Source: Cymodocea nodosa
Taxonomy: Eukaryota; Streptophyta; Magnoliopsida; Alismatales; Cymodoceaceae
Assembly (NCBI GenBank): GCA_036874045.1
Contig: CM072344.1
Span: forward strand, 5,366,501 to 5,430,500
Direction: 5' to 3'
Length of the DNA stretch: 64,000 nt
Position numbers and translations under genes: made by a program. Positions 33,415 to 45,327 of the stretch are shown here, in pieces. The notes under the pieces are model-generated. The model saw nothing but the letters and a program-made list of their open reading frames with translations. It was not told the origin of the DNA and made no database searches. Each line of letters opens with the position of its first letter. Position 1 is the stretch's first letter.

Positions 33415-35008
33415 AATGCTTAAACTCCACATAAAAAGATAAATATTATTGATGATGTTGTTCACCTCATAGATATTATATACTTATTATAAATATCTAA
33501 AGTAATATCTAAACTGCTGCTTAAGATACTATGTATTTATTGTAAAATCATAGTAGTATCTTATTGATTTTAAGTAGTTTATCAATTTTAATAGTTTTTA
33601 TGATTTTAAGTGGAAGTGTAAATGAAAAACATTAAATACTTCTGACATTCTGAAATTTTGATTAAATGTTTTATTTGAATCAAGGAAAATGCATATGATC
33701 ATGCATAAATTTGACTTAGTTGATTAAACTTGTAGAATAAGTTATATGCAACTTATCTTAAACTGTTAATCAAAAGTATAAGCTTATTGAAACTGATTCA
33801 TATTCTCAGTACAATCACAGAAGTAAAAATTGTATGAGATTTGTGTTTTATTGCATCTGTATTAATGGAATACATATATACTATGCTGAAAATGAAAAGT
33901 ACTTACAAAATGAAAATCTTTGAGAGTTTATTGATCAGTTTGATTACGAGCCTTTTGTACTTGAGTAGATAGGTTATGTAAGGATTGTTATCCTCAAAAA
34001 GGATTCTTTAAATCTGTCAACCTAAGGTCCTGATCAAATCTGGGATTGTTGACTGAAAGCTCATTACACGGGTACATTAAAAAGCTCTTGTATGATTCAA
34101 GCTTTTCAAACTAACTTTTAAAGAAAATTATCAATATTTACTATTTTGAAAAGATAAAGTTGTTTCATTAATTACAGATATCTTTAAATCGCATATAGTT
34201 TATACCAATATGACTACTGATTTATTGAATCAACATTAGTACTTTTGAAAACGTTTATTTGAGATACATTCTTTTATTCCCCTTGAATTAATCGAATTGA
34301 GTTCAAAGTTGTGTTTTGATTCATATACAGTAGGAATTGATTCTGGAAATCATTTTTGATGATGTCAGGATAACAGAAGTCTCTGAAAAGAAAATGTAAA
34401 AGTATAGTTATACTTAACATCTATTGTCACTACAAGTATATTTTGTATTTTGATTGAATATATTTGAAGTATATTTGTAAGGGGAGCATTAACAATGTCA
34501 AAAAAAAAAACAGATTAATATAATTTAAAATACAAATCTTAGTTAATCTTAATTAATGTCTTCTTAAAATCTTGATGAAATAATTTAAAAAGACAAATAA
34601 ACTATTCTAGATTCAAAAGACAAAATGTTCAAATAGTTTACAATGTTCTCAAGATAATGTTAAGTTTAGCATGCATGTTGTTTTCAGAAGGTTTTAGTTG
34701 GAAGCATCCGAAACTTGTTTAAGTGTACTAACTAGACGTTATATTAGATAAGGTAACGTGTAAAACTACCTCTAGACTACGTTTTACTCGTTAGGTTAGT
34801 TAACTCAACGAGTTATACTTGAATATTTCGGGTACCTTGATTGAATAAACTTTATTCAATATTTATTTAATGTTTAAACCCGACTTATCTTCACGTTGAG
34901 TTATACGCCTAAAAACCCTATTTAAACACTTATAACACGGGGACTTAGGTTATTTGTAAACTTTGTCAAGAAAATCTTTCCCGCTTGTTGCTATTACAAC
35001 CTGCGACG
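33415..35008 (+). other. Element G spacer between pol and env-position ORF
   Basis: About 1.6 kb without coding potential, AT-rich, and conserved in copy I (54809-56392). Near 34730-34830 it holds CTCGTTAGGTTAGTTAACTC and related dyads. It may hold signals for separate expression of the downstream ORF; no splice acceptor or promoter was clear. Confidence 0.65.
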
Positions 35009-37276
35009 ATGGTCTCCAAGTTCTACGAAGGTCGTGGCAGAGGAAAAGGCAAAAGCAGAAGAGATGCAAAAGGAAAAAAAATAGAGAATGATGAAGTTCC
35101 ACGTACTTGGTTCAAGAAAATATTTTGAGTGGACAAAAGGTTAGAAGAACTTTATAGAGATTACTTCTTTTCAAAAGATATATTATATGAAGTTAGACAA
35201 GAACTTCAACATACTGATGCAAGTATTACATACATGGGTATTCGAAGTAAATATGATAGAGAATACAGAATGAAATGTGGTGAGATTGCATTTTTGGAAC
35301 AGTATGCAAAATATTTGGAAAAAGGTGTAGGTTCATCAAATAGAACTCCTCAAACTCCTATAAATGGTACAAGACTACATACATTTGAGGAAGAGCATGA
35401 ATCAGCTATCCCTACTCCTTTATATTCAAAACAAGTAGAATCAGATATTGCTGTAGACAAAACAAAAGTTGATAGTCTTTGAAAGGCTGTTGCAATAGAA
35501 AGTGCCTTAGAAGAATTAAAGCAGAAAACTTTTATGGAGCAATTTGAAAAGAAAATAGCAATACTTGAAAAGGAGAAACAGAAATGTTATAGAAGAAGGA
35601 AAGTCAGAAAAATTATGTCTAAGGAAATAAAGTCTATTGAAAAAGGAAAATCAGATGAAAATTTATTTCCAAAGGACAATGTATGTCTAGACATTGTACC
35701 TTGTTGTGCATCTAATAAACTCATCAGTTCCGAACACACTGAAATTGATGAAGATAATGAGACTTTATTTTCCCTTGCTAGAAAACTTGAGAAGAAATCT
35801 AAGTCAAATATAAGCTCAAGTTTTTCTATTAGTACAAGTCCTGATGATGGAGAAATTGACAAATCATAGCATTAGGCACCTGACATTGAACAAGTTATTG
35901 CAGATATAATTGACAATGTTCAAGCAGTAACTAGTTCACAGGCTGAATTGTCTGGAGTAGCAGATATTGAAAATGTTAAGACTCCAGAAGAGCTAAAAGT
36001 TAACCAACCTTCTACAGAATCTATAGAAGTAGAGTTTGAGAATTCACAGCATGAATCAATGGAAATATTTGTTGAACAAAATGAACAATTACAAACAGAT
36101 ACATTGGCTGTAGAATTTGTGGAAAAATTGTACTCTGAACATTCTATAGAGACTGAACAGATGAATGTTGAGCATATTGACAATGTTCCTAACACTGTTG
36201 AAGCTGAAGAATCAAGCTTACCTGAGCAGCTTCAAGATAATATTTTGGAAGAGGAACAACATGACATTCAATTTGAAAAAGAGGTTCCTGAAGATGAATT
36301 AAACTCTGAATCACGGCTTCAGGTATCACCTTCTTTGTGTACAATATTAAAATTTCAAGGTAATGCAATTCATTTTAGATCTGAAGAAGCATTGCAGAAA
36401 TACAATAATCTGATTACATGTCAGATTCTGCATGCTCGTCCAATAAAATTCAGAAATTTGATGGAAATAAGAGATCTGTTTGAGTTTCAAGGCCTCATTA
36501 AATTCTTGCCAGTAGGAACAAAATGGAAGTAATACACAGAGCTTATTGTAGCTTTTTATAGCAATCTGGTCAAGAATGGAAATTTTCTGAAAACTCAAAT
36601 AAATGAACAGGAGTTTATATTGTCTCCTAAGTTAATTTTTGAAGTTTTAGGATTAAATAATGAAGGTGTTGTTGTTACCAACAGATTTGACATGATAAGA
36701 CAACTGGAATGGAACATTCAGTCTTTATCAAAAATTCCAGATCTATATTCTAAAATGAGATTAATGGAAAATCTGAATATAGAGACAAGGTTTATTGCAA
36801 ATATATTGCATGCAAATTTATTTCAGAGAGTTGGACACATTTTGGAAGTCAGCAGAAGCTGTTTATATGCAACTTATGGCCTATTGAATAGAATTCAAAT
36901 AAATTGGTTTGATGTTTTTATGTCTCAACTACAACATATGAGTTCAAAGTTATTTTATGGTGATGCTGTATGTAGACTCATTGCAAGCCAATTGAATTTA
37001 TCCGACTGGCCCTCTGAAACTAAAGGCAAGAAAGCATTTAGTGTCAAAGATTTGCAAAAATTCCAGGTCATGCATACACCTCAACGACAACAACAATAAC
37101 TTGATATAGACCATATACAACAACAACAACAACAAAGTTATTTAGTTCAAGCAGAACAGCAAACCCAGCTACCTCCTGACTTAGATGCAGTGCTTAACGA
37201 CATCAGAAATGATGTTAGGCATCTAGGAGATAAAATATGTAATGCTATAAGTGATATACTTAGGAGGGGTCGCTAA
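35009..37276 (+). pseudogene. Element G env-position ORF, 756-codon frame with stops
   Basis: ATG 35009 (MVSKFYEGRGRGKGKSRRD) opens one frame to TAA 37274-37276, with no net frameshift. In-frame stops are at 35126 and 35480 (CGA to TGA against copy I), 35867, 35876, 36530-36532 (also in copy I) and 37097. The N-terminus is basic and Arg/Lys-rich. The middle is Glu-rich and probably coiled coil. The C-terminal domain (about 36330-37040) includes FRSEEALQKYNNL, RDLFEFQGL and LSPKLIFEVLGL and is shared with gypsy D. A CAA-coded poly-Gln stretch precedes the end DKICNAISDILRRGR. No signal peptide or membrane span was seen, so true envelope function is doubtful. Confidence 0.85.
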
Positions 37277-37775
37277 CAATTTTTGTTTGTTTCTGAATAC
37301 AAAATGTAATGTTTGTATTACTTGTTTGATTCATTGAACAATACATTTTTCTGTAAATATGTTCAATTATTATTCTTGTTTACAGAAATTGTTGTTGTAA
37401 TTCTTTTATATATGTATATATATTCTCTGTAATTATCTTTTTGATTAATGACAAAAAGGGGGAGAAATATTATAAAAAGATGATTATGATCTTAATTGCA
37501 TATATATATATATTATAAAAGGAGATGCTATTGAAAGGTTATTGTAATCTGATAGATGATAATTAGAAAACTGATACTTATATAATTATTGGCATCTGAG
37601 AGTTTTAGTTCTAAGAGATAAAATTTACACAAACAATAGAAATAAGCTTAAATGAACTTAAGTCAACAAACAAGTTTGTTGAATTAAAAGTTAACCCAAC
37701 GAAGGTGCTTTGTTGAGTTAAACATATTTCATAATTGATTTAATATGGCTTTGTCATCATCAAAAAGGGGGAGAT
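37277..37775 (+). other. Element G 3' UTR with two polypurine tracts
   Basis: ACAAAAAGGGGGAGAAA at about 37450 and CAAAAAGGGGGAGATT at 37761-37775 are two near-identical polypurine tracts. The second abuts the 3' LTR. Copy I has the same pair (58847 and 59151). Duplicated tracts are a known sirevirus trait. A TATATA microsatellite lies near 37500. Confidence 0.85.
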
Positions 37776-39355
37776 TGTTGAGTATTTTTGTTTTGATGAT
37801 GTGTGCTGAATGAAAATAATCATATTTGCTCAATTACTATTGCTTGTGAAAGGAAATTAAAATCATCAATTAATACAGAAAAAGCTTACTGATATAACTA
37901 CTTGTCTGTATTGGATCTGAAGTTAATAACTAGTCGTTTCGTTGCATTAATTTCTCATTTAGCTAAACGTTAAGTTAACGTGTGTTTTTATTGAAAAGCA
38001 TGATATGTTTTAATGTTATATCTTCTATATCTTGAATAGTGCACGTTTAGACAACTCGTTAAGTTAGAGTTTTGTTTGTATAGAGGTCACGTGAGAACTC
38101 GTTAAGTTAGAGGCTTAAAGGTTAAAATAGGTCATGTAATAACTCGTTAAGTTATTGAGTAAAAGAAGAGACGAACTCGTTAAGTTAGTGTTATACACGT
38201 GGTGAAATTATAAGTTACGAATGTTGTATTGTATCACATGAGATGCACATGTTTAACTCGTTAAGTTAACATAACTAAATGCGTTGAGTTGCTATATTGA
38301 ACACTAAGGCAACGCGTTAGATTAGCGTTACAAACTTAAGTTGTTATTTTTGCACGTGGTAAAATTCTTATTATAAAAACATTTGTTTATTACTGGTTCG
38401 TTGAGTTATCATAACACAACGGAGATGGTTCGTTGAGATAGCATAACACCACAGACTTAGTTCGTTGAGTTAGGTACAGTACTTGTCACGTGAAATGGCA
38501 CATGAGAAACTCATTAAGTTAGAAACGTTAAGTTATATATATACTTGTGTTACTCGTTTAGTTAACATTAAAGTAACGACTTCTTATTACATTGATGAAA
38601 AACTTTTGGACGAGAAAGTTTATTTTGCAAGAAATCTTTCAAAGATCCAGGACTGATGCTTAAAGAAAATTTGAAATATAAACGTGGGATAGAATGAGTG
38701 TGTTTCGACGAAGGAAAAAGAAAAGACGTGGAGAAGTGGAAAACTGGTGGTGGTTAAACGTGAAGGATATGCATGAAATGAAGATATAGTATAAAAGGCA
38801 TAGAATTCTCGTTGATCAATTTATCCTTGCACATAAAACGAAAAATCTTTTCAAGGATCAAACCATCCTTGCACACTAAAAGAAAAATCTTTTTCAGGGA
38901 TCAAAAACACCTCTTCTCGAGGAAAATCTCTCAAGTGGAGGAAAGTTCAATGAAGCATAAAAAGGTAAGATTTTCGTCACTAAAGATTTGAAGTATCAAA
39001 AGAAAGCAAATTCGGTGAAGCATGAAAAGTCAAGATATTCGTCACTAAAGAATTGCTGAAGAAGAAAAAGAAGAAGAAAGATCTCAAATAGGGAGAAAAG
39101 TTTTAAATTTCGCAAATTAGTTTTCTCTGTTTGTAGTTATGAAATTGTTTAGATGATACATGGTATCGAAATATAATTGCATCTACAATTTCTGAGGAGA
39201 ATTGAATTGTATATTGTAATTGAAACCTTGAATAAAAATGATTTTATGAAAACAATGTCTCGACTTGTTTTTGAGTTTTAAAGTTTCAATTATATTTCAG
39301 AAAATATTAAAAATACACAATTCACCCCCTTCTTGTGTAGCCATACGATCCTATA
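37776..39355 (+). repeat. Element G 3' LTR
   Basis: Begins TGTTGAGTATTTTTG and ends CGATCCTATA, next to the GAACT duplication. It has the same CTCGTTAAGTTAG array and CACGTG boxes as the 5' LTR, with only scattered differences visible over 1.58 kb, so the insertion looks young relative to its surroundings. Confidence 0.93.
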
Positions 39356-39815
39356 GAACTCCTTTCCCAAGCCTTTCAGACTGTTAGTGATTTCAGTAAA
39401 TCTAGAAAATATTTCAGTTATGTTTTCATTATCATTTATTTTAAACAGTTCAAGTTTTCTTAAATGAATACTGATTTTTGTATCCTTAACCTGGCTTGTA
39501 CTTTCATGAGTAACTTGAAGGATTTTCTATGCCTCGAGCAGATTTACATGCAGATACTTTATTATATTGATCAGCAGTTACTGCACAATAAATGGCATTC
39601 AACCCTCTAGCATCCAACTAAATGATTTTCTCATCCTCCTCAGACCAGTCCATAACATTACTGGTTGAAAGTGTAGTTCCAAGAACAACAATCTTCCAGA
39701 GTTTAACATCAGAACTCCTAAGGAAGCACTCCATTCTATTCTTCCAATAGTTATAATTGGAGCCATCGAATAGGGGAGGTCTGTGGATGTTTTGTCCCTC
39801 ATCAAATTGAGCCAT
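39356..39815 (-). pseudogene. gag: Element F gag, N-terminal part
   Basis: ATG at 39815-39813 opens MAQFDEGQNIHRPPLFDGSN, then YWKNRMECFLRSSDVKLWK, the copia gag opening. A stop near 39616 follows. The frame goes on to ITEIFSRFTEITNSLKGLGK and is cut at GAACT by element G; it resumes at 26625 on the minus strand. Confidence 0.9.
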
Positions 39816-39852
39816 AAATCTAGATGGTTAAATCTTATGAAGGATTAACCTT

Positions 39853-41696
39853 GCTCTGATACCAATTGTTAGGATCGATAGACTCACAAGAGGGGGGTGA
39901 ATGGTGAATGTGTGTAATTTTTAAGTTCTTTTGATTATTGAAACAAATGGTTTAGATAGAAGTGAAATGAGATGAATTTAAACAAATGCAAAGCAGTAAA
40001 GAAAGATAACACACAGCAAGTTTTAGGTGGTTCACCAACATGGCTAGTCCACTCCCAAGATTCACTTGGGCTTCACTAAGTGTTTCAACACTTACACACT
40101 TACTTTCAGGTCAAAGCAAGAATCAACAACACAGAAGTTTTCAGGTAAAAACTTCAGTAAACCAACCTCTAGAGTTTTCAGGTCAAAACTCAAACCAACA
40201 ACTGAATGTAGCTTTTAGGTTGAAGCCACGAACCAATAGCTTGAATCTTTCAATCAGAGTTTGGCGCATAGAACTTTTTCTGCAGTAAATCTTTAGAGTA
40301 TACTTCACTGTTTGCAAACTTGAGTGTATTTGAAATTGGGGTGTAGCTCACTGTATAAATTATATCTGTTGTGTGTGTCTTCTTCTCTTAAATTCCTCAT
40401 ATATATGCTAAAGGCATAACGATCATATTTTTCTTTCAATGGATGTATTCTGTTGTACTTGGTAAATATTCAGACCTATATATGGTAAGTTACCATTCTG
40501 TTTGATATTCAGTAAATAACCTTTCGAAAATCTCAAGCTTTCGGATGGTTATAAAAATAACTTACCGAAAAGCATCCATAACTTGCCGATTCATAACTCA
40601 TGTTCTGTTCTTTGAGTCACGTGAGGAATTTAAGTTGCTTACGTGTAAAGTTAAGTGTTCGGAGTCTTGTATTTAACTTACCGAAAGAGCTCCTAATTTT
40701 TGGATAGTTAACTACTATAACTTACCGAACTTTCATTTAAACAGCTATTCCTTCAAAACTGCACGTGCATAAAAACATAACTTAAGTTTCGGATAGTTAA
40801 GACATAACTCACCGAAATTCTCTTGAGATAGTTATCTTTCTAACTCTCTGAAAAACCCATTTGAACATCTATTTGGAATTCTGCAGGTGGGAAAATCACT
40901 AACTTAAGTTTTGGATAATTAAACCATAACTCACCAAAATTCTCTTAAGATTTCGGATAGTTATCTTTCTAACTCTTAGAAAACTTAAATGATCTTCTTT
41001 CTGGAATTTTACACATGGCAATTTCAATAACTTAAGTTTCGGATAGTTAAACTGTAACTTATCGAAACTCTCTTTGAAATTTTGGATAGTTAACTAACTC
41101 TCCGATTTTTCTCTTTTAATCTTTCAACTACCGGTATCTCCATTTTGCACGTGCGTAATAAAATGACTTAAGTTCCGGAAAGTTATGCTTGTAACTTACC
41201 GAAAAACTCGAATAGTTATCTAACTCTCCGAAAAGAAAACTCGAATAGTTATCTAACTCTCCGATATGTCCTTTAAGCTTCCGTTCTATATTTCTACACG
41301 TGATTTATTAAATGACTTAAGTTTCGGATAGTTAACCTTTCTAACTTTCCTATTTTCCTTTTTCTTTCGGATAGTTAACTCCATAACTCTCCGATCATTC
41401 AACCAACTTTACTATCTGATATAATAACTCTCCGAAGACTTTGTAAAATTCGGATAGTTATCCTTCTAACTATCTGATAGTCTTGTTGCAGTTTTATTCT
41501 TCGGATGCTTGAACCTATAACTGTCCAATTTTACTGTAACTTGAAAGTATTATCATCTGGAACCTTCTCAATTTGTTCATCTGCTTGGAAATTGTTCTAA
41601 CAGCCTTCTGAACTAAAGTAGTACAGACTTTAACTGTGAAATACAATATGTTTCCTCACATAGGTTTTGCATTATCAAAATACTTAGGTTCTAACA
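39853..41696 (-). repeat. Element F 5' LTR and primer-binding site
   Basis: The minus-strand primer site TTGGTATCAGAGC is at 39853-39865, with the LTR at 39867-41696. This LTR holds the same dyad array (TTTCGGATAGTTA / TAACTCTCCGAAA) as 19150-20994. One segment near 40738-40830 has lost part of a repeat compared with the left copy. Confidence 0.93.
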
Positions 41697-42240
41697 GCTT
41701 GTATTGACATGTGCAAGCATTGTGTCTTTGGCAAAGAGAAAAAATTGTCATTTGCACGTAGTCAACACAGCTCCAAGGGAGTTCTTGATTATATTCATGC
41801 TGATTGTTGGGGGCCTTCATGTCAACCTTCTATTACAGGTTCCAGATATTTTCTTTCTATCATTGACTGTCATTCAAGGATGAACTGGGTTTTCTTTTTG
41901 ATACACAAAAGTGAAGCTTTTTCTTGCTTCAAGCATTGGAAGAAGCAGGTAGAAAACCAAATAGACAGAAAGGTAAAATATCTTAGAACTGATAATGGTC
42001 TTGAGTTTTGTTCTCAAGAATTTGATAACTTTTGTAAAGATGAAGGCATTACATGGCATAACACCGTTAGGTATACCCCTTAGCAAAATGGAGTGGCTGA
42101 AAGATTGAATAGAACACCTAGAAAAGGCACGTTGTATGCTGTCTCATGCAGGTTTGAGCAAGAAGTTTTGGGTAGAGGGTGTTAACACAGCTTCCTATTT
42201 GGTGAACAGGTCCCCTTCTAATGCCTTAGATGGGAAGATA
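41697..42240 (+). pseudogene. pol: Element E integrase (after element F)
   Basis: The frame resumes with CKHCVFGKEKKLSFARSQHS and YIHADCWGPS (GAG-pre-integrase end and first D region: IIDCHSRMNW). Then come YLRTDNGLEFCSQ (second D) and QNGVAERLNR (E). TAG at 42081-42083 replaces the first Gln before QNG. A frameshift follows near 42110. Confidence 0.91.
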
Positions 42241-44067
42241 TCTCTTGAACAATGGTAAGTTGGAACCACGTGCCAAGAAAGGCATATTTGTGGGCTATGG
42301 TGTTGGTGTAAAGGGATATAGGATATATGATATTGTGTCTCACAAAGTAATATATAACCATGATGTTACTTTTGATAAGAATTCTCTTTTGCAGGCAACA
42401 GAAAGACTAGCAAGTGAAACACCAGAAATTGAGCACACCCTTCCTGAATAGATGGAGATAGATGATGCACAGTAGCCGCTTATCACTGATAGAGTTGAAA
42501 TTAGAGAAACTTCATCTGAAACTCAGGAAAATGAAATTAAGGAGGAAGAGGTGGAGCAACCACCACCAAGAACCATTGGCAAAGATCGTCCTAGAAGGGA
42601 TGTTAGACCTCCGATTAGATATGGCTACGACAGTTTGGTTGCTTTTGCCTTATAGGTAGTAGTTGAGGTAGAGGATTCTATTTATCCACCTACATATGAA
42701 GTTGTAATGAAAGATTCAGAAGCTGATCTTTGGATGTCTGCTATGGAGGAGGAACTCCAATCTCTCCATAAGAATAAGACTTGGGAATTGGTGAAACATC
42801 TAAAGAACACAAATATTGTTGGTTGCAAATGGGTCTATAAGAAGAAGATTGGGACTCAAGGCAACGTAGGTGTGTAGCACAAGGCAAGATTAGTCACCAA
42901 AGGTTATTCACAGCGAGAAGGAGTTGACTTCAATGAGGTATTTGCTCCTGTTGTATGTCATACATCTATTAGAATTTTGTTATCTATTACTACAGCACAG
43001 AATTTAGAATTGAAACAGCTAGATGTAAAGATGGCCTTCTTGCATGGTGAGTTAGAAGAAGATATTTGGATGGAACAACCAACATGGTTTGTGGTGAAAG
43101 GTAAATCTAATTGGGTGTGCAAATTAAAAAAGTCCTTGTATGGACTTAAACAGTCACCACGCCAATGGTACAAGAGGTTTGATGCTTTTATAGTTAAAGT
43201 TGGTTTTAGACACAGCAACTATGATTTATGTGTATATGTTAAAACTCTTGATAAGAATACACATGTTTATTTGTTATTTTATGTTGATGATATTCTTATA
43301 GCTGCGAAGAATATTGAAGTGATACAGGAGCTGAAGGACACATTAAAATCAGAATTTGATATGAAGGATCTTGGTCCAGTTGGCAAAATTCTTGATATGC
43401 AACGAGTGCCTTATGCACAGGCAGTTGGAAGTCTTATGTATGCTATGGTATGCACTAGGCCTGATTTGGCATATCCTTTGAGTGTTGTTAGTAGGTTATG
43501 TCCAATCTAGGTAGGGAACATTGGAAAGCAGTTAAAAGGATATTCAGATATTTGAAAGGAACTCCAAGCGTTGGCTTGATGTATGCAGTAGATCAGGGTT
43601 GTACTATGGCTGGTTATACAGACTCAGACTATGCAGGTGATGTTGACAGAAGGAGATCATTATCCGGTTATGTCTTTACATTTGCAAGTTCTATTGTGAG
43701 TTGGAAATCAACTCTTCAGCCTACGGTATCTCTGTCCACAACTAAGGCTACTAAATATGTGGCTATGATAGAAGCTGTAAAGGAAGGGATTTGGTTGAAA
43801 GGCTTACTTGGAGACTTTGGTTGGTGCATTGATAAAACTGATATCTTCTGTGATAGTCTTAGCGCTATTTGTCTCTCTAAAGATAATGTCTTTCATGATA
43901 GAACTAAACATATTAATGTTAAGTATCACTTCCTCAGGAATGAAGACATGTTAAAGATTATGAAGGTCAACATAAAGGACAACCTGGCTGATATGTTTAC
44001 AAAGGGTATTGTTGAAAGTAAGTTCAAGCATTGCTTGGACTTACTCAACGTCTATTGCTGCTGCTAA
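42241..44067 (+). pseudogene. pol: Element E reverse transcriptase and RNase H
   Basis: Linker: KKGIFVGYGVGVKGYRIYD. RT: AMEEELQSLHKNKTWELV, VGCKWVYKKK, ARLVTKGYSQREGVDF, LYGLKQSPRQWYKRFD and the catalytic YVDDILIAAK at about 43280-43310. About 64 codons present in copy J are missing after GKILDMQ, an in-frame deletion at a repeated CTTxATATG word. RNase H: GYTDSDYAGDVDRRRSLSG, CDSLSAICLSKDN, DRTKHINVKYHFLRNED; TEAEY has become TKATKY. Stops lie at 42450, 42473, 42656, 42876 and 43508. The end is TAA 44065-44067. Confidence 0.92.
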
Positions 44068-44117
44068 CCCATGCTGGGTCTTGGTGATCTATCACTTGTT
44101 CATGGTGAAGATTGATG

Positions 44118-44506
44118 AAAGACAAGGTGGAGATTTGTGATGCATGTATCTTCCATCAAGTATATGTATATGTCATTATATATGGTTGTATTTCTTTAGT
44201 AATTTGTACAAGGGCAAACTTGTCTTTTGGGTATCACCCATCGTTGTCCCTATATAAGGAGTCATCTTCGTCCAAGGGAAGGCCAACAAGCCAAATCCCT
44301 AGATTTCATTCTCCCCCTTCTTTGTACCAGCAACCATATAGCAAGGAATCACGATAGATTGATCATCCGTGGATGTACCCATGTTGGGGAACCACGTAAA
44401 TTTGTTGTTTTTCTGAATTCTCCACTCGCATTCCTCTCATCCACGTTGATCTCTTCTCCACGCCACCCCTAGACACTCCATGTTTGTTTGATCTTTTCGC
44501 ACAACA
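44118..44506 (+). repeat. Element E polypurine tract and 3' LTR
   Basis: AAAGACAAGGTGGAGATT at 44118-44135 is the polypurine tract. The LTR follows from TGTGATG (44136) to GCACAACA (44506), 371 bp, the same length as the 5' LTR, and is flanked by ATTTT. Confidence 0.93.
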
Positions 44507-44820
44507 ATTTTATATTGGGACTTCAACTTTTCTTCGGCCCTTCTTTTCTTTACGACATCATACAGAATATGTGCCTTGGCCATAGCCATTTCTTCATCAT
44601 CTCCTTGGTCTTTTGCTATTTTGACCAAGCTAGCAAACTCTTTCTCTTCTTCTTCAGTTCTCGACCAAGCAAATGCTACTCTTCCTAATGGCCTTAGCAA
44701 TGGACTGGATGGTCCTAGCTATTGTTCATCAAACATAAGTCTTTCAGCAGTCGATTCCTCTTGTTCTTCAATTGCATGTTCTTCATTCCTTTCCTCTATT
44801 GTTCTCAGATTGCCCATCAT
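44507..44820 (-). pseudogene. Gypsy D accessory ORF, upstream piece between elements E and H
   Basis: On the minus strand it reads RTEEEEKEFASLVKIAKDQG and KKRRAEEKLKSQYKI, matching STEEEKREFQELVQIGRDQG and the following residues of the plus copy at 3903-4090. It ends at the ATTTT target duplication of E and continues at 16891. At the other side it stops at the LTR end of element H. Compared with the plus copy, about 570 bp between this piece and the 49128 piece is missing. Confidence 0.85.
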
Positions 44821-45327
44821 TGTAGGATCGTATGGCTACACAAGAGGGGGGTGAATTGAGTATTTTTAATATTTTATAAAATATAATTGAAACTTTAAAA
44901 CTCAAAAACAAGTTGAGACATTGTTTTCATAAAATCATTTTTATTCAAGGTTTCAATTACAATATAAAATTCAATTCTCCTTAGAAATTGTAGATGCAAT
45001 TATATTTCGATACCATGTATCATCTAAACAATTTCATAACTACAAACAGAGAAAACTAATTTGCGGAATTTAAAACTTTTCTCCCTGTTTGAGATCTTTC
45101 TTCTTCTTCTTTTTCTTCTTCAGCAATTCTTCAGTGACGAATATCTTCTCTTTTCATGCTTCACCGAATTTGCTTTCTTCTGATACTTCAAATCTTCAGT
45201 GACAAAAATCTTACCTTTCTATGCTTCACTGAACTTTCTTCCACTTGAGAGATTTTTCCCGAAGAGGTGTTTTTGATCCCTGAAAAAGATTTTTCTTTTG
45301 GTGTGCAGGGATGGTTTGATCCTTGAA
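44821..45327 (-). repeat. Element H partial 3' LTR
   Basis: The distal part of a G-type LTR, inverted, with the GAAGAAAAAGAAGAAG-type trinucleotide run near 45100. It is joined at about 45328 to the env-position ORF. Confidence 0.88.

Larger units (their letters stand above)
26631..39355 (+). mobile_element. Element G: near full-length sirevirus with env-position ORF
   Basis: This 12.7-kb element has LTRs of 1583 and 1580 bp, primer site, gag, pol, a 756-codon env-position frame and polypurine tracts, all in order. The target duplication GAACT (26626-26630, 39356-39360) is exact and element F's gag reads through it. The outer termini are mutated (TATTGAG and CCTATA against TGTTGAG and CCTACA at the inner LTR ends). 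Gag, copia order, large LTRs and the 3' ORF point to the SIRE/Maximus group. Point mutations break every ORF, but no large deletion was seen. Relatives are H and I. Confidence 0.95.
19150..41696 (-). mobile_element. Element F: sirevirus-like copia retrotransposon, interrupted by element G and a DNA-type insert
   Basis: LTRs of 1845 bp (19150-20994) and 1830 bp (39867-41696) have ends TGTTAG...CTAACA. The target duplication GCTTG at 19145-19149 and 41697-41701 is exact, and element E's integrase reads through when F is taken out. Orientation is minus: the primer site abuts the right LTR, the polypurine tract abuts the left LTR, and gag and pol read leftward. After removing nested insertions about 8.2 kb remains. 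No env-position ORF was found between RNase H and the 3' LTR, unlike G. Confidence 0.93.
16892..44506 (+). mobile_element. Element E: Tnt1/Tork-like copia retrotransposon, interrupted by element F
   Basis: Two LTRs of 371 bp each (16892-17262, 44136-44506) enclose a leader, gag, protease, integrase, RT and RNase H in copia order. The flanking ATTTT at 16887-16891 and 44507-44511 is an exact 5-bp target duplication, and the gypsy D ORF resumes across it. The left LTR begins TTTGATG where the right begins TGTGATG, a mutated first dinucleotide. Without element F the element is about 5.06 kb, close to Tnt1 size. Lineage is judged from gag words such as LESLYMTKSLTNKLLLKQR, which resemble Tnt1. 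Point stops and an altered protease site make it non-autonomous. Confidence 0.93.

Noticed and set aside
35009-37276. A true retroviral envelope gene in element G
   Set aside because: Position fits, but no signal peptide, cleavage site or membrane-spanning segment is visible; called env-position ORF only.
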